A DNA stretch of 64,000 bases from Acorus gramineus (Eukaryota > Streptophyta > Magnoliopsida > Acorales > Acoraceae). The notes beneath the pieces are model-generated. The model was not told the origin of the DNA. It saw only the letters and a program-made list of their open reading frames with translations, and ran no database searches. The position numbers were made by a program, and so were the translations under genes. Below are positions 35,133 to 47,333 of the stretch, in pieces. Where the stretch lies: contig CM060851.1 in assembly GCA_030737835.1 (NCBI GenBank), positions 3,686,615-3,750,614 of the forward strand, in the 5' to 3' direction. Position 1 is the stretch's first letter, and every line of letters starts with the position of its first letter.

Positions 35133-37007
35133 CATTCATCAATTTAAATAAGCTACTGTTCTTACTAAATACAGGAAGGAAGAAGAAGATGAAGCCGCAG
35201 AAGAGAAGGATGAGCTTGACAATGATGACTCGCAGAGGGACTTCTGATAGCTGATTTTCTTCCTCATTCATTCTTTCTGGACCTTGGTTGCTGTATTCAT
35301 GGTTCGAGTATTGGAGAAGATCAACTTTGTGCATGGTTCAAGAATGCGATGTGGTTCAAACAAGACAATAAAAGGTGAAGAGCTTTTCTTTCCTCCATGA
35401 ATGGTGACAGTATGAATACAAGAAGCCAATAATAGCCAACAAAGAAAAACAAATAAATTTTATATGTGGCAAAGAGCAGAAGCTTCAAATCCAACGATTG
35501 CATGCTCTTCTTCAGTTCTTGACTTCTTGTGCACACAAGAAATGCTTTTCTTCAGTTCTTGTACACAAAGAGCAGAAGTTCTTGTACACACAAGAAATGT
35601 TCAGGAGAGGTGGATGAAAAAAGACCAAGAACTACTTTAAAGGGGTGGAGTGAAGCATGGCTCAAGACAGGAGTGAAGCCTGTGAGGGGAATATTCAAGA
35701 CCTTGGCAAGAGTTGTAATTGCTTTTGGAAGTACTTTTACATTTCTTTCTTAGAATTTATGCTCATTTAATAGTGTAGGTAGTGAAAACTATGATAAATT
35801 TCAGTTTTTAATCTGCACAAAATCAAATGGACAACTAAACAGAAGATAACATTTGTGTGTCTTATTTACTTGGTAGTTATCAAAGGGGCATGGGAAAAGT
35901 CCATAGATACGAGAAAGGCACAGGATTCAAATAACCATTACATAGTTCCAAATAAAACTCCGAGATAAGATCGCCTAGAGTGATTTTTGTGTTTGTTTGT
36001 GTGCATAAGAGAACGAGAGAGGGCAGAATCATAAGCTCAGGATACCATTTTCTTTCCTATATAGTTTTCCTTTTTTTTTTCTTCATCCAGAGTTGTTTCT
36101 CATATCAGTTCATCCTAAACATATAATATTGTAGCTTCACAATATGCTAGTCTCAAGATTTGCAAAAGCAATGAGCACTCAGGCCTAGGAACACCTTCAA
36201 AAAAAAAAAAAGTTTTATCTATCTTGAATTCTTGATTCATCATGTCTTATTAGGTATGAACTCCGATTACTAAAACAGACGAGTGTCCACGGAACTGTGG
36301 ATGATTTTGTCAAAATTTATTGGACCACATGTATGGCAATTCTTAACAGAAATGGATCCTTCACAAGTCAACCAGATCAGCATTCACCAATTCACTTTCT
36401 TAGTCGGTTGAAGAACAAGACTCCTGGACAATACTCATTTCCACTTCATTCTTTCCTTGGTGTTCTTCGTACCATCCTTATTGGTTTTAAACACGATGCA
36501 GTATTGACTTATTTTGAAATGATAATCTTCTATTGTTAACAATGTTGTCCAGGAAGTCCTATGTAATGAAGCGGTGCACACCCATATGTATTTATGCATG
36601 ATTCATGAGAGAGGCACTAATACATGTGTGGTCGCCACAATATCTTGAAAGGGGCACTGGATGAAAGTAGGGAAAAGTAAATAAGATGACCCAGGAAGAT
36701 CACAATTCACTAAAATCTGAGTGAAATACTCCAAGATGCCATGCAATCCATACCGCTTCTCTTATGATATGTAAATTGAACATTTGATACAATTAGTTGT
36801 GTGCTAATCTCATAAAATCTTCTTTTCCTTAAGTGTGAAGTTTCACTGAAAGCATCACTTTGTTGATGGAAGCTAATCAAGAATAACTGAATAACAAGCT
36901 TTTATCACTTCCACGATATTCTAAAAATTTCCTCCTCTACCACTTTAGAACTACATTCAAAAGTGATTTGTGCTTCTCCTCTCCAAATACCCAATTCCAT
37001 ACGAAGA
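35131..37007. other. Intergenic, with short direct repeats at 35525-35600
   Basis: No gene is supported. CTTGTGCACACAAGAAATG (35525) and CTTGTACACACAAGAAATG (35581) are near-identical direct repeats, each also close to palindromic, and fragments of AGTTCTTGTACACA recur between them. Open frames of about 60-80 codons here show no family similarity. A non-coding transcript cannot be excluded. Confidence 0.35.
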
Positions 37008-37253
37008 CCTAGTTTGTTAAGGGGATAATATTTTGAGAATAAATTATCTTGATTTTAGAGGGTAAAAAGTCTTTTGCCATAATACACAATTGTCAAATCA
37101 GGACAAAATAAGGGATAAATGTTATTACAGTCTTTAAGCAGAACAAAAAAAATATCTCTATTTTCATTCAAAAACAGGACAATTGCCTTTTTCTTTATAA
37201 CAAACATGATAAGTTATTCTCCGACCCTTCATCCTCTTATCCAAACACTTGTT
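37008..37253. mobile_element. Small MITE-like element
   Basis: The left end GACCTAGTTTGTTAAGGGGA and a right end with TTATCCAAACACTTG, plus a TTATTCTCC/GGGATAA interior, resemble the Tourist-like copies at 21102 and 49847. It is shorter and the inverted repeat is imperfect, so this is a tentative call. Confidence 0.35.
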
Positions 37254-37497
37254 ACCTAGGTGAACATAAACTTGTTGAATATTTTCAAAGTATCAGCATT
37301 TCATCAAACAGACAGCATGAGCAACTTAACAAACAGCCAAAAAAGAAAAAAAAAATGCCAATATAAGTCTCAAGTAACATGACATTAAACTGAAATTCAA
37401 TCCAGAGTTTCATAATGCAAACCAAAATGATAACTTCAGTGACTACAATCTCTCAGAGATAAAAGAAAGAAAGACCATGTAGAAGGAAAATCTCTCA

Positions 37498-37996
37498 TTA
37501 ATTGGAGAAGAGAGACTCATCAATTTCTATCTTGACGATCGACCCATCGTCGAACTTGTCCTTCTTCAACGGTAAAGGCGGCACTGCAGTCCTAGGCGGA
37601 CCCCTCCCCTTGTTCTTGTTCCGAGGCCTCGCCTATTCAATCCACCCCCATAAAAACACAAACTTTAGCAATTCAATACAACCCAGAGAGTCCAAAAGAG
37701 GGAAAATTGGACTCACATTTCCGTAGGAGCCATTGAAGCGCTTCCCTTTCGCGGTCTTCTTGTCGCCTCTCCCACAGGTCACTGACATACATAATAGTTG
37801 ACTTAGTACCCCCAAAAAACACACAAACGTGAAGTGAGTGAGAGAGAGAGAGAAGACCTGAGAGGGGTTGGGGAGATGTGGAGATGGAGAGAGGAGGGAG
37901 AGAGAGGGAGGCGCCGAAGGTTTCAGCGCGAGAGAATGAAAGGCGATGGAGTGATGGAGGGGTCATCGAAAGTGGGACTCCGATGTTTAGCGCCAT
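37498..37996 (-). CDS. PSRP4: Plastid ribosomal small-subunit protein bTHXc (PSRP4, S31-like)
   Basis: Three short exons: 37996-37858, 37781-37717 and 37632-37498, all in phase, giving 112 residues. The first ~48 residues are a Ser/Leu-rich plastid transit peptide ([18 protein letters not shown]). The mature protein begins near [20 protein letters not shown] and continues [13 protein letters not shown], then [13 protein letters not shown] and ends [13 protein letters not shown]. This is the signature of the small basic Thx/S31 family, a component of the 30S subunit head in plastids; the acidic C-terminal extension is typical of the plant plastid form. The mitochondrial paralogue is an alternative, but transit peptide and tail favour the plastid protein. 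The gene looks complete. Confidence 0.9.
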
Positions 37997-38895
37997 TGTT
38001 TATGTTCTCTTCCTTTGCTTTGCTTCTCCCCCAAACACAACAGATAAAATGAAGGATAAGATGTGAAGGGAGAATTTGAAGCGCAGTACGCAAGACTCGT
38101 GTTATGGGTTTGGACCTTTCAATGGATTTGATTGAGTGGATTCTGAGGCCCAATAGCTTCATCCATCTTCACATGACGCTGCGCGGCCCAGTACAAACAT
38201 GTCAATTATTAAAAAAAAAAAAAAATTTAAATCTGTATTCAAACAATTAAAAATATTTAAAGATATGAAGTACGGATATAAATAACAGTATATTCGATCA
38301 AAAACAAATATCCATATCTGATATATATTATAAAAATATATATATTTGTATTATATATTGTTCATATTTGTTATCTTATATGATTAATTAGAATCATAAT
38401 ATATTATATTATTTTCAATATATGATTTTCAAAAGAGAAATGAACTTTCAAAAATCTCAATTTTAATTTTCATCATTCTAATAAATAATCTGATTATTCA
38501 ATTTAATATTAATATTTAAACATGTCAATTATTTAAAAAAATATCTATATTTGATTTGTATTCAAAAATATCGGAATCTAAAGATTACTATGAATCTGAA
38601 AGTTAGGATATACATGTTAACGTATATGATCTGTATTCCGATAGACATGCTTACCCAGTAGTCGATGAATTTCTCTTATTTTTGTCTTTTTAGTAATGTT
38701 ACACGTAATTTATTCCAGCCCTAAGTTCACTCTCATAATGCATAAAAAAATCACTGAAATATATACTTACATTAATGAGAAATATACTTCAACTAAAAAT
38801 TTTCATATTTTTTATAAATATATATTAATGCAGTTGCATTTTTAACACATCGCCCAGGCCTTGCACTAAAAAAAATTTAAAAAAAAATGCACTTC
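37997..38895. other. Intergenic, AT-rich
   Basis: Shared upstream region of PSRP4 (minus) and the small basic protein gene (plus). After about 38200 it is very AT-rich with many ATAT runs. No gene or clear element is seen. Confidence 0.45.
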
Positions 38896-38903
38896 CCACG
38901 TGA
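38896..38903. promoter_or_regulatory. G-box-like site (CCACGTGA)
   Basis: A CACGTG core about 275 bases upstream of the start codon of the small basic protein gene (39176) and about 900 bases from the PSRP4 start. Weak evidence: motif and position only. Confidence 0.3.
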
Positions 38904-39175
38904 AAGAGACACGTTAGGTTAGACACATCCATCCGATCAATACTTGTGCACTTAACCTTCTTTTTGTCTTCCTTGTACCTATAGTTTCATTAAATTATTA
39001 ATCATAAAAACATACACCAAAAACCGGCCAGTTCTCCAACCTACAACAAAGTTTTTTTGTCATCTTATTTTTGCTTGGCCTTTCTTTCTGTCTTCCATAT
39101 CTTCTCCGGCAACAAAACCTCTCCTTATAATTAACATCCCACTCATGAATCATCAACTCTCCTCCTATCTCTAAC

Positions 39176-41102
39176 ATGCCAATATCAGTAAGTTATATTA
39201 CATTCCCAGTATCAAATATATATGTTCATATGCATACATGTAAATCTTAATAACCTTTGATGTCACAGGGTTGTTATAGAGAGAAACATGTGGTGGTGAC
39301 TCTCTACACCGTGACGCCGATCAAAACCAGGATTTCATTAGATGCAGTCACTCACCACCGCCGCCACCGTCGAAGAAGGTTGGCAAATGGCGGCGGTGGG
39401 TACGACAGGAGGGCTGAGCTCCTCCGCTACTCGCGACAATTGAGGGAATCAGTGCGCAGTGAATCGTCATCGTGTTCGGATCCTTTGTCTGAAAGCCACA
39501 TAAAATTCCTAAAGCAATCAATGAGAAAACACCAGGTAAGTAATAAAAATTCATAAGTGATATATTTACAAAATAACTTACATGTATAACTACTTAAACG
39601 ATATTATTCTATCTATGTGAGGTGATGTCGTTGGGTACTATATATCACATGATCATACGTGACTTTCAGTCTAAAGGGCTGGTAAACGAACCAAGCCGCT
39701 CGGGCTCGGCTCGGGCTCGGCTCGATTTAAGCTCGTTCAGGCTCGTTCAATTAAACAAATGAGCGAGCTTGAACAATTTTTAAAGCTCGGTTAGGCTCGG
39801 GACCTGGATCAAACTTCATTTTGTGTTCAAATTCGACTCGTTGTGTTATAAAAAACTTAGTTGAAACTTTACTAAACTCTTTTATAAGATCAAAACATTA
39901 AATTAATACAAAGCTATGCTCATTTAAGCTCATGAACTTGACTCATTTAGGTTAAAATTTTATTTTCGATCCTTAAAAACCCTAAAATGAAGAAGAACGC
40001 TAGGCTCGTTGAGGCTCGTGAGCTCGGCTCGGCTCGGCTCGGCTCGTTTATAAACGAGCCGAGCTTGAACATGTCAAAGCTCGGCTCGTTCGGCTCGTTT
40101 ACCACCCCTACTAATCTCATCGTCGTCGACAAGTGATCATTCGGATTATTTTTCTTGACATGTTTTATTGTTTGATTGACTGTAGGTTGTACCCTTCAAT
40201 GAAGGTAAGCACAACGTTCCAAGAACGCCAACCTGCCTTGGTGATTGGAGGAAGGTTTTCATTGCAAGTTTTGTGAAGTCATGGACTAGTTTGCAAGCCA
40301 AGAATTCTAAACACAAGAAATGGAGAGTAGACAACACCACCTCGAGCAATCAAATGAAAGTTGTTGTCAAGGGCAAAAACGTAACTGAGTTTATTTTAAA
40401 AAAAAATTAAACTCAATCAGTGATGGGAGTAAAAAATTATTGGGACTTTTAGTTTTAGGTTCCTGTAAACATGCCTATTCAGGATCGGTCTCTTATTTCT
40501 TCATACTTCTTTTTAAGTTTCCATATTCAACCGTTTATTTAGTTTTTAGTCCCTCTGTCAAACACGTCCGTCCATATAATTTGTGAAATGTAATTTTATT
40601 TTTAAGTCCCTGTAAAATATGTTATTTAGTGTTAATCCATGTAAACTATGTTATTAGTGATCAGTCCCTGTAAAATATGAAGAAGGGAGGACTAATTACT
40701 ATATAACATAGTTTACAGGGACTTAAAAATAAATCACATTTCACAAATTAACGGTATATGGACGGACATTTGACGGATGGACTAAAAATTAAATAAGCGG
40801 TTGAATATTGGACTTGAAAAAAAATTGAAGAATGGAAGGATCGATCTAAATAAATATGTTTATTTTATGTTTACAGAGACTTAAAAATAAAATCCAAAAT
40901 ATTTTATGCAAGTAAAATTGAAACAAGATGAAATGTGCAATTAAAAAATAACTGAGTTTATTTTAAAATTGCCCCTATCTTTATCAATTTAGCCATCTAG
41001 GTTTTGTACAACTTACCTAATGTTTGGATGCATGGTTTGTAGGTCTCAAAGAAATGCGGATTCATCTCAAGACTTGTCGCATCGATGTGGAAGGGACGGT
41101 GA
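39176..41102 (+). CDS. Unrecognised small basic plant protein, four exons
   Basis: The predicted exons are 39176-39187, 39269-39535, 40186-40380 and 41043-41102. All junctions are phase 0 with good GT-AG signals, giving 177 residues. The first exon is only 12 bases (MPIS). The protein is strongly basic: a His/Arg-rich stretch (HHRRHRRRRLANGGGG), a Ser-rich acidic patch (SVRSESSSCSDPLSESHI), a Lys/Trp-rich middle (LGDWRKVFIASFVKSW, KNSKHKKWRV) and a C-terminus SKKCGFISRLVASMWKGR. I do not recognise the family and see no catalytic motif, signal peptide or membrane span. The four in-frame exons and sharp composition contrast with the AT-rich introns support a real gene. Two introns carry transposons. 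Confidence 0.6.
39675..40108. mobile_element. hAT-like non-autonomous element in an intron
   Basis: The left end AGGGCTGGTAAACGAACC and the complement of the right end TAGGGGTGGTAAACGAGCC are inverted repeats. Subterminal regions are packed with GCTCGGCTCGG motifs in both orientations, the arrangement of a well-known class of plant hAT-type elements. There is no coding frame. It lies in intron 2 of the small basic protein gene. A target duplication was not clear. Confidence 0.55.
40443..40908. mobile_element. Foldback (long inverted repeat) MITE in an intron
   Basis: The two halves are complementary over roughly 200 bases: GGTTCCTGTAAACATG, ATATTCAACCGTTTATTTAG and GTCCGTCCATATA on the left face their complements on the right (CGGACGGA variants, CTAAATAAGCGGTTGAATAT-like). 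The middle is AAGAAGGGAGGACTAAT. Flanks AAAATTATT and AAAATATTT may be a decayed 9-base duplication, as in Mutator-type foldback elements. The transcript through intron 3 would form a long hairpin. Confidence 0.7.
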
Positions 41103-41517
41103 AGATTTGATATTATAGCATCTATGTTAAACAAATAGGATTACAAAATAGACCGTAGAGTATTATATATAAGACTCACATTTTTTTATAAATTATAATG
41201 TAAAATAAAACACAAAAGATCATCTCTATTTCCTTTCTCAGAAGTATAAAAAAATGCACTTACTACCAACAAAGTCACATGCAAACAACATGTATCTCAA
41301 CTACTAATCCCTTATTTTTTACATCTTCTATACCCTGATTCCTTTCAAAAGAAAAAAAGTATCACATTAGATCACATTAGTCCCTATTGAAAAAATTAAC
41401 ACATGGCATCTCACATGTCTAGCATGTGAGGTTTGTAATCACGTGTCAGTCCTTCATTTTCATTGAGAACTGACAAGATCTACTGAAATCCAGACCGCAT
41501 CCCATCTCCCCGCTAGC
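41103..41517. other. Intergenic, convergent 3' ends
   Basis: 3' flanks of the small basic protein gene (+) and anthranilate synthase (-). No gene or element is seen. Confidence 0.45.
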
Positions 41518-44500
41518 CTATCTCCACTTCTCAACAAATGCAGACTCTGCGAGGTCTATAGCGCGAGAGAGAGCTGCAGCTTTGTCCTCGCATTCTCTCT
41601 GTTCATCATCAGGATCGCTATCTGCGACTATACCAGCCCCCGCCTGAAGGTGGGCCACCCACTCCCGGCGCCTGTTCGAGTCCTTGTATGAGTACATGGT
41701 GTCGAAGCGAGTCCTAGTTGAAAAGACGATGGTTCGAAGAGCAAGAGCTATGTCCATGTCCCCTGTGAATGATATCCCGCCGAACCCACCACTGTATGGC
41801 CCTCGCCTTGTGACTTCTAACTCATCTATCAACTCCATTGCCTTAACCTGGTTTTTGCATTATAAACAACATAATGAGAGAAGTGTGGGGAACAAAAAAC
41901 AAAAAAAAAACTCCATAGATGTCGTCTACTAGAAGACAGGTTTATTCAGGTTAAGTTTTAATTTATTCTGTTTATGAGGTATCATGGATGTGAATTCCTT
42001 ATTGAGACCAGTTGATTGTGATCCTGGTGATATTGCAGTTATGTTTTATTTGAGACCACTGCGAGATATACTAAAAGAAAAATTGATCACTATTTTTGAG
42101 ATTTTAAGTAGTGACCCAAGGATTGTCATGTTTATGGAATTGGATTTTCAGGGGTGTTACATGCACATCCAACCATGACACTTTTATGCTCAGAACAAAA
42201 ATAGTAGCATAGCATAGGAGGTCATCAACACTTGGGCAAAGGCTGATTCCCATGTAACCAAAATCATCTTATCAGTAATGCAGGGGATGATCATTCATAT
42301 TTTCTTCTTCATAAGAGTAAAATCATCAGAAGATCTTTATGCGAAAAAAAAAATTTAGGCATGATTCCATACCTTTGGAGCTCCACTCACTGTTCCAACG
42401 GGCAAGGCAGCACGTAGAGCATCCCAACAAGTGAGGTGATCAAGCAATTCTCCTGTGACCTGTAAAAATGCTCAACTAAGTTACAGTGGGCCCTTTCTGT
42501 ACCTATGGTGGTAGAAAACACATCAGGGAAAAAACATCTTAGAATGCATGTTTGATTACAGAATAATGAGAAAGGAAGCTAGCCCATAACAATTTAAGTC
42601 AATAAGCATCCCACACTGTATTTATGAGGCAAAATAGATTAGTGGGATAGAAGACCTTCAGAGAATTATTTCCTTTGGAAATGATGGCAGATCATTTATA
42701 CAATTGTACTGATGAAAGAATAGGATGCCACTTCTGCTAAATGAAATTATTCATGATTCCCAATGTAAGATTTTTTATAAGTATTGGTGGTGTTTCCTCG
42801 TTCAATGATAATATGGTAAACAATCTATCCAAAAAAGAAGACTAATAGTTGGTTCCTTCAAATATATATAGTCACATGACTCACATGTATGCCCATAATT
42901 ATGTACTTCACAATAGAGTTTCTTCAGTTACTGATACAGCTAATATAAACTTTCTCCAATTACGCGTTGATATTTCTCTTAGTTGATAAAATACATAATT
43001 CTCCGGTACGTCATAAGATTTTATGAACAAGAAGACCTTTTGAAGTGCATATAAAAGTTAAGAATATATGTAGTCTATTCATATAGAACTTCAGGAAGGG
43101 AGTCTTACTGTTGAGCTGATGTGCATTACATGGGAATACCGTTCCACATTCATAAGCCTCTCCACTGTTACAGAACCAGGTTTTGAGACCTGCAGGGACA
43201 GCATGTGTGACAGTAAGAGAATAAAACTGTTCAAATTTCATTGGTGATGGAAGTTTAGCTACAATAATCAAGCAAGATAGTGAGAATAAATATCTAGAAC
43301 ATAAATCTGTCAAACATCATCTAATAACCTTCTTTATTAAATCAATTAAGAAAATGAACCTTTCCAACATCGTTTCGTCCCAAATCAACAAGCATAATAT
43401 GTTCAGCGCATTGTTTTTCATCGCTTAAAAGCTGTTGTTCAAGCATCTTGTCTTCCTTGTCTGTCTTGCCCCTTCTAACTGTCCCTGCGAGAGGACGATT
43501 CACAATTTTTCTCTGTTGACAATGAAACACATTGTTCAGGATGCATTTTAATAATAAAACAAAGTTTCAATATGACCATTAAAAGATTGTCAAGCAAAAT
43601 TCAGAAAGTAAACATGTGTAGACCTTCTTGACATGAGTAAGGATTTCAGGACTTGATGCGACGAGAATGCATCCTCTGGCCTAATGAAGAAAAACAGGGA
43701 AAAAATGGAAGGGAACGAAATTAACTCAAAATACTTACATTAACTCAAGATGCTGACACTTTCAAGATGTAGATCAAAATAAAATTGTGGTGCATCAAAT
43801 GTACATACTTGCAAGTAGGTCATATGAGGACTAGGATTAACCATCCTTAATGCTCTATATACTTCAAAAGGTTCAGCAAAAGTCCGACGCTCAAACCTCT
43901 GGCTCAACACTATTTGAAAGATATCTCCTGCTAGGATATGTTCTTTTGAATCCACCACAGCCTTCTTATAAGCTTCACTTGTCATAGTTGATTTATTTGG
44001 TGAAGCACTCAAAAGACTTTGACGATTGTCCACATGACCAGCTAATAACTTTGGACTAGAAAATCAAGATATTAAGAGCAGGGATTTAGAGCACATCATG
44101 GATGCATTGAAGATCAAGTAAGGAAGAAAAAAAAATGGGATGTAAAACTCACGGGTCGATATTCTGCACTCTGGAGAGCAGAAGTTCCAACCGGTTCTTC
44201 CCATCCTCATAGGCTTTCTCAATTGAAGGGTACCTATCTGTTCGCACCCAATGAATCACATGTGCTTTCTGAGACATCATAAAAACACAATCAAATTCAA
44301 ACCACATTTCTACCATATTTATTCTGGTGCAGTTTTGATTTTACTGGTTAATGCAATGGTTTCCAAGAACTTGTGCTCCTCAGATAAGTGACTGCAAGAT
44401 TGTCTCAGACTGACTACTGAAAACATCACAACAAGCTAAAAATATAATAGATTTCTATATGTGTGCAATATCTGTATACAAAGCCAATCACATAGAAGAC

Positions 44501-46295
44501 ATTTTCCCCAAGCTTGGTGAACAAACTGAGTCCCACTTACCTTCTCCACATGATCAAACACTATGACATCATCATATAGTCCCAGATGAACATCAGGGAG
44601 GTTCCTGTCATCCACTGGAGCATTTGAGAAAGGAATCTTTTTTTTCTCAACGTACCGCACTGTATCATATGAAAAATAACCCACCCACCCACCTGCACAA
44701 GGATAATAACATGAACTTGCTTGCTTGAAAAATCGCAAGTTTAAATACCAATGTGACACACGCAGGCTTAGAAAATAGAGTATCTACTAGTACAGATTAC
44801 AATCAGTCCAGATTTAACTTTGCATGAAGCAACAGCTGCTGTGTTGACATTATATGAAGATGCATGAAACAAATATTCATTACTAAAGACAATACTGAAC
44901 CCTCTAAAATAAGGATCTAAAAAACTAGAACCAATTCCATCAAAAGCATCCTATACTTAATATCTGTTTATAATCACATTCATTCAAATAAACGGAAAAT
45001 ACAAAAATAAAAAAGAATGGCGTTTATTTTTGTTCTTCAGGACATCCATAAAAATTGGAATGACACGGAGAAGATAAACATGCTCTCTCCACGGTGACAA
45101 ACAAAAATTGAAAAACGGTCCAAATTTTCAATGAGCCTACCTCTCGATTCATAGGTTAGTAGAGGTACCCCTTCTTCTCGGAGATGTTATAGGCTTGAGT
45201 CTTACTCGTGCGGAAACTTTTTAAAAAAAATAATGCTCTGATTTTTAGATGGAAAACACAAGAAATCAGTTGTTCTTTGACCCTTGCAAGCTGTTTTATT
45301 TGCATACCAATCCAATCAAGAGAAGACCTACTTCAAAATCACTAACATATCACTAAGGCCCCGTTTGGTTGGTGGCATTCTAGGCCGGATTCTGATTCCA
45401 TCCTAGAATAAAAGGAAAATGTCAAAAGCCACATGTTTTGTTGGTGTCAAAAGCCACAGGAATATGGGTCCCACTAGATTCAAAATCCATCAAAGTGGGA
45501 AAATTAGGTGGAAACAAAATCCCACCAAATTGGAAGGATTTTGAGAATCCTAGTGGACATCTTTGACACTAAAGTCTCACTTTCCATTCCTATAGCAACC
45601 AAACTCGCATACCCATTAACACAAGCACATCCCATCCTCCATTGAACACAGATCAAACATCAAGACAGAAGCGCAATAAAAGATCGAATCTCACCGCAGA
45701 ATGCATCGGGGAGTTCATCGATGATTCGGGGAGTCCACTTCTCCATGATCCTCCGTGGGATCACCATTGGGTCCTCAACCGTCTCCTCGGTCCTCCTCCC
45801 TCCCAAATGGTCCATGATCGTCACTGTATTCTCCTTCGCGACGATCTCCATCGCCGGTTGAGCTCCCACCACACTATACCTCCCCTGCCAATAAAAACCA
45901 ATGATGAATCCACAAATCCCAAACCAACCCAAACCCTCCCCAACCAAAACAAGACTTACAACACTGGCTCCGGCGATACCCTGTTCGACGGACTCGAAGA
46001 GGAAGCTCGGCGCGTCGGTGTCGTCCTCCCCGACAAGGCACCGGTAAGCGAGGACCGGAGTGAGGTGGTCGGAGAATATGCAGCGGCGGAGCGGGATGAG
46101 GTTCCCTCCCTCCGACGACGCCCGCGCGAACCTCAACGCGTCCTCCTCCAAAGGCGGCGCTTTGGATGATGGGGCGGAGACGGCGGAGATGGGGTGGCGG
46201 AGGAAGGGTCTGCGGCGGAGGCAGAGGCCTCCATAGGGGGGAAGACGAACGGCGGAGACGACGGAGGAGGAGGTGATGAAGTGAGTCATCTCCAT
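41518..46295 (-). CDS. ASA: Anthranilate synthase alpha subunit, plastid
   Basis: Ten exons, all in phase: 46295-45960, 45884-45695, 44692-44541, 44268-44153, 44055-43809, 43680-43624, 43512-43360, 43189-43109, 42459-42373 and 41847-41518; 582 residues with no break. The enzyme makes anthranilate from chorismate, using ammonia supplied by its beta subunit, in the plastid tryptophan pathway. An N-terminal Ser/Arg/Pro-rich transit peptide ([16 protein letters not shown]) is followed by the tryptophan-binding element [11 protein letters not shown] and by [10 protein letters not shown]. The chorismate-binding domain then has [57 protein letters not shown] and [10 protein letters not shown]. Feedback inhibition by tryptophan is expected from the intact LFES motif. 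Start choice among three nearby Met codons (46346, 46295, 46289) is uncertain. Whether it corresponds to ASA1 or ASA2 cannot be decided. Confidence 0.95.
45357..45610. mobile_element. Small MITE in anthranilate synthase intron 2
   Basis: The left end GGCCCCGTTTGGTTGG and the complement of the right end GCGAGTTTGGTTGCTATAGG form imperfect inverted repeats around a 250-base non-coding segment. GGCCCCGTTTGG termini are typical of plant Tourist/hAT MITEs. It lies wholly inside the intron between exons 2 and 3. Confidence 0.5.
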
Positions 46296-46627
46296 TGGCG
46301 TCGGAACTTCTTGTGATGGTGGTGGTTCTTTGGGTTTGTGACCCACCTTTTAATGTTGGGTCTGGAGGGGGAAGGATTGACATGCAATAAATGAGTGGCC
46401 TTTACATGGCTTCCAAATGCGGAGGAGGAGATGGCGACATTGGGTTTTTAAAGGAGGGGGAGATTGTGATCTTGGGAGGCCATGGGGATTCAGTGCTTTG
46501 AAGGATTTTGGGTTTTTGCATGGACCTTCTTAACATGGCCAATCAATCGTCGTTTTCGTGGTTGGAGTGAAGTAAGCAAGGGTTTACGAAAAGAGTGTGA
46601 GATTGTGTTTTGTTTGTCCATTTTTTT
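46296..46627. other. Anthranilate synthase promoter and 5' UTR region
   Basis: GC-richer than the DNA further upstream and without a recognised TATA box by eye. No gene. Confidence 0.4.
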
Positions 46628-47055
46628 AAGGATAAAATGTACTTCAACCCCTTGACAGTTTTTGAAAAATGCAGAAATGTCGTTTAAAATATAAAAACAT
46701 GCACTTACATTCTCCTGTTGTTATATTTTTTTTATTAGGGTATGATAAAATTAATTTAAAATTACTATTTTACTCTTAATTATCTAAATATCAATAGAAA
46801 AAATCAATCAATTAATTATATATATATTTTATGAATATTAATTTATATAATAATTAATTCTTCAAATACATTTAGATGTATTTTTGTGATAATTAAGTCA
46901 CATAATAAAGATTTAATTAAAATGATAAAATCGTATTGTTATCTCATCTTAATAGAAAATTAAATTGTAAAGGGTGTAATTGTATATTTTTAAACTATAA
47001 AGGTGTTTCTATATGTTTAAAAAATTTCATAGGGTCAAACGCATTTTACCCTTTT
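46628..47055. mobile_element. MITE with GGRTAAAATG termini, possibly Mutator-like
   Basis: The left end GGATAAAATGTACTTCAACC and the complement of the right end GGGTAAAATGCGTTTGACCC are inverted repeats, and similarity continues inward (AACCCCTTGA against GACCCTATGA). The inside is AT-rich and non-coding. Flanks share TTTTTAA. It lies about 330 bases upstream of anthranilate synthase. Confidence 0.6.
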
Positions 47056-47333
47056 TAAACACCGACTTCAACGTTATCTGTGATTCGGATTTGGGAATGT
47101 CTGCGTTTGTTTGTGTGTTGTGGGGCAGGCAAACGAAAGCAATTTTTTTGAGCTCAGATGGTCAATTCGTGTTTCTTTCGGAATTTTTTTTCTTGTTTTT
47201 TTAAGATCAGTTGAAGATTACGTGCGAAGCATCCTCTTGTATTAATTATCCCCCGGGGTGGAAAATATACTATAGACATAGAAGAATACAGTAGAATAGT
47301 CTTTAATCAGCTATTTGTTTGACAAGAATAAAC

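Noticed and set aside
45642-46169. Plus-strand frame of 175 codons over anthranilate synthase exon 1
   Set aside because: It overlaps exons 1 and 2 and intron 1 of the well-supported minus-strand gene and has no recognisable domain.
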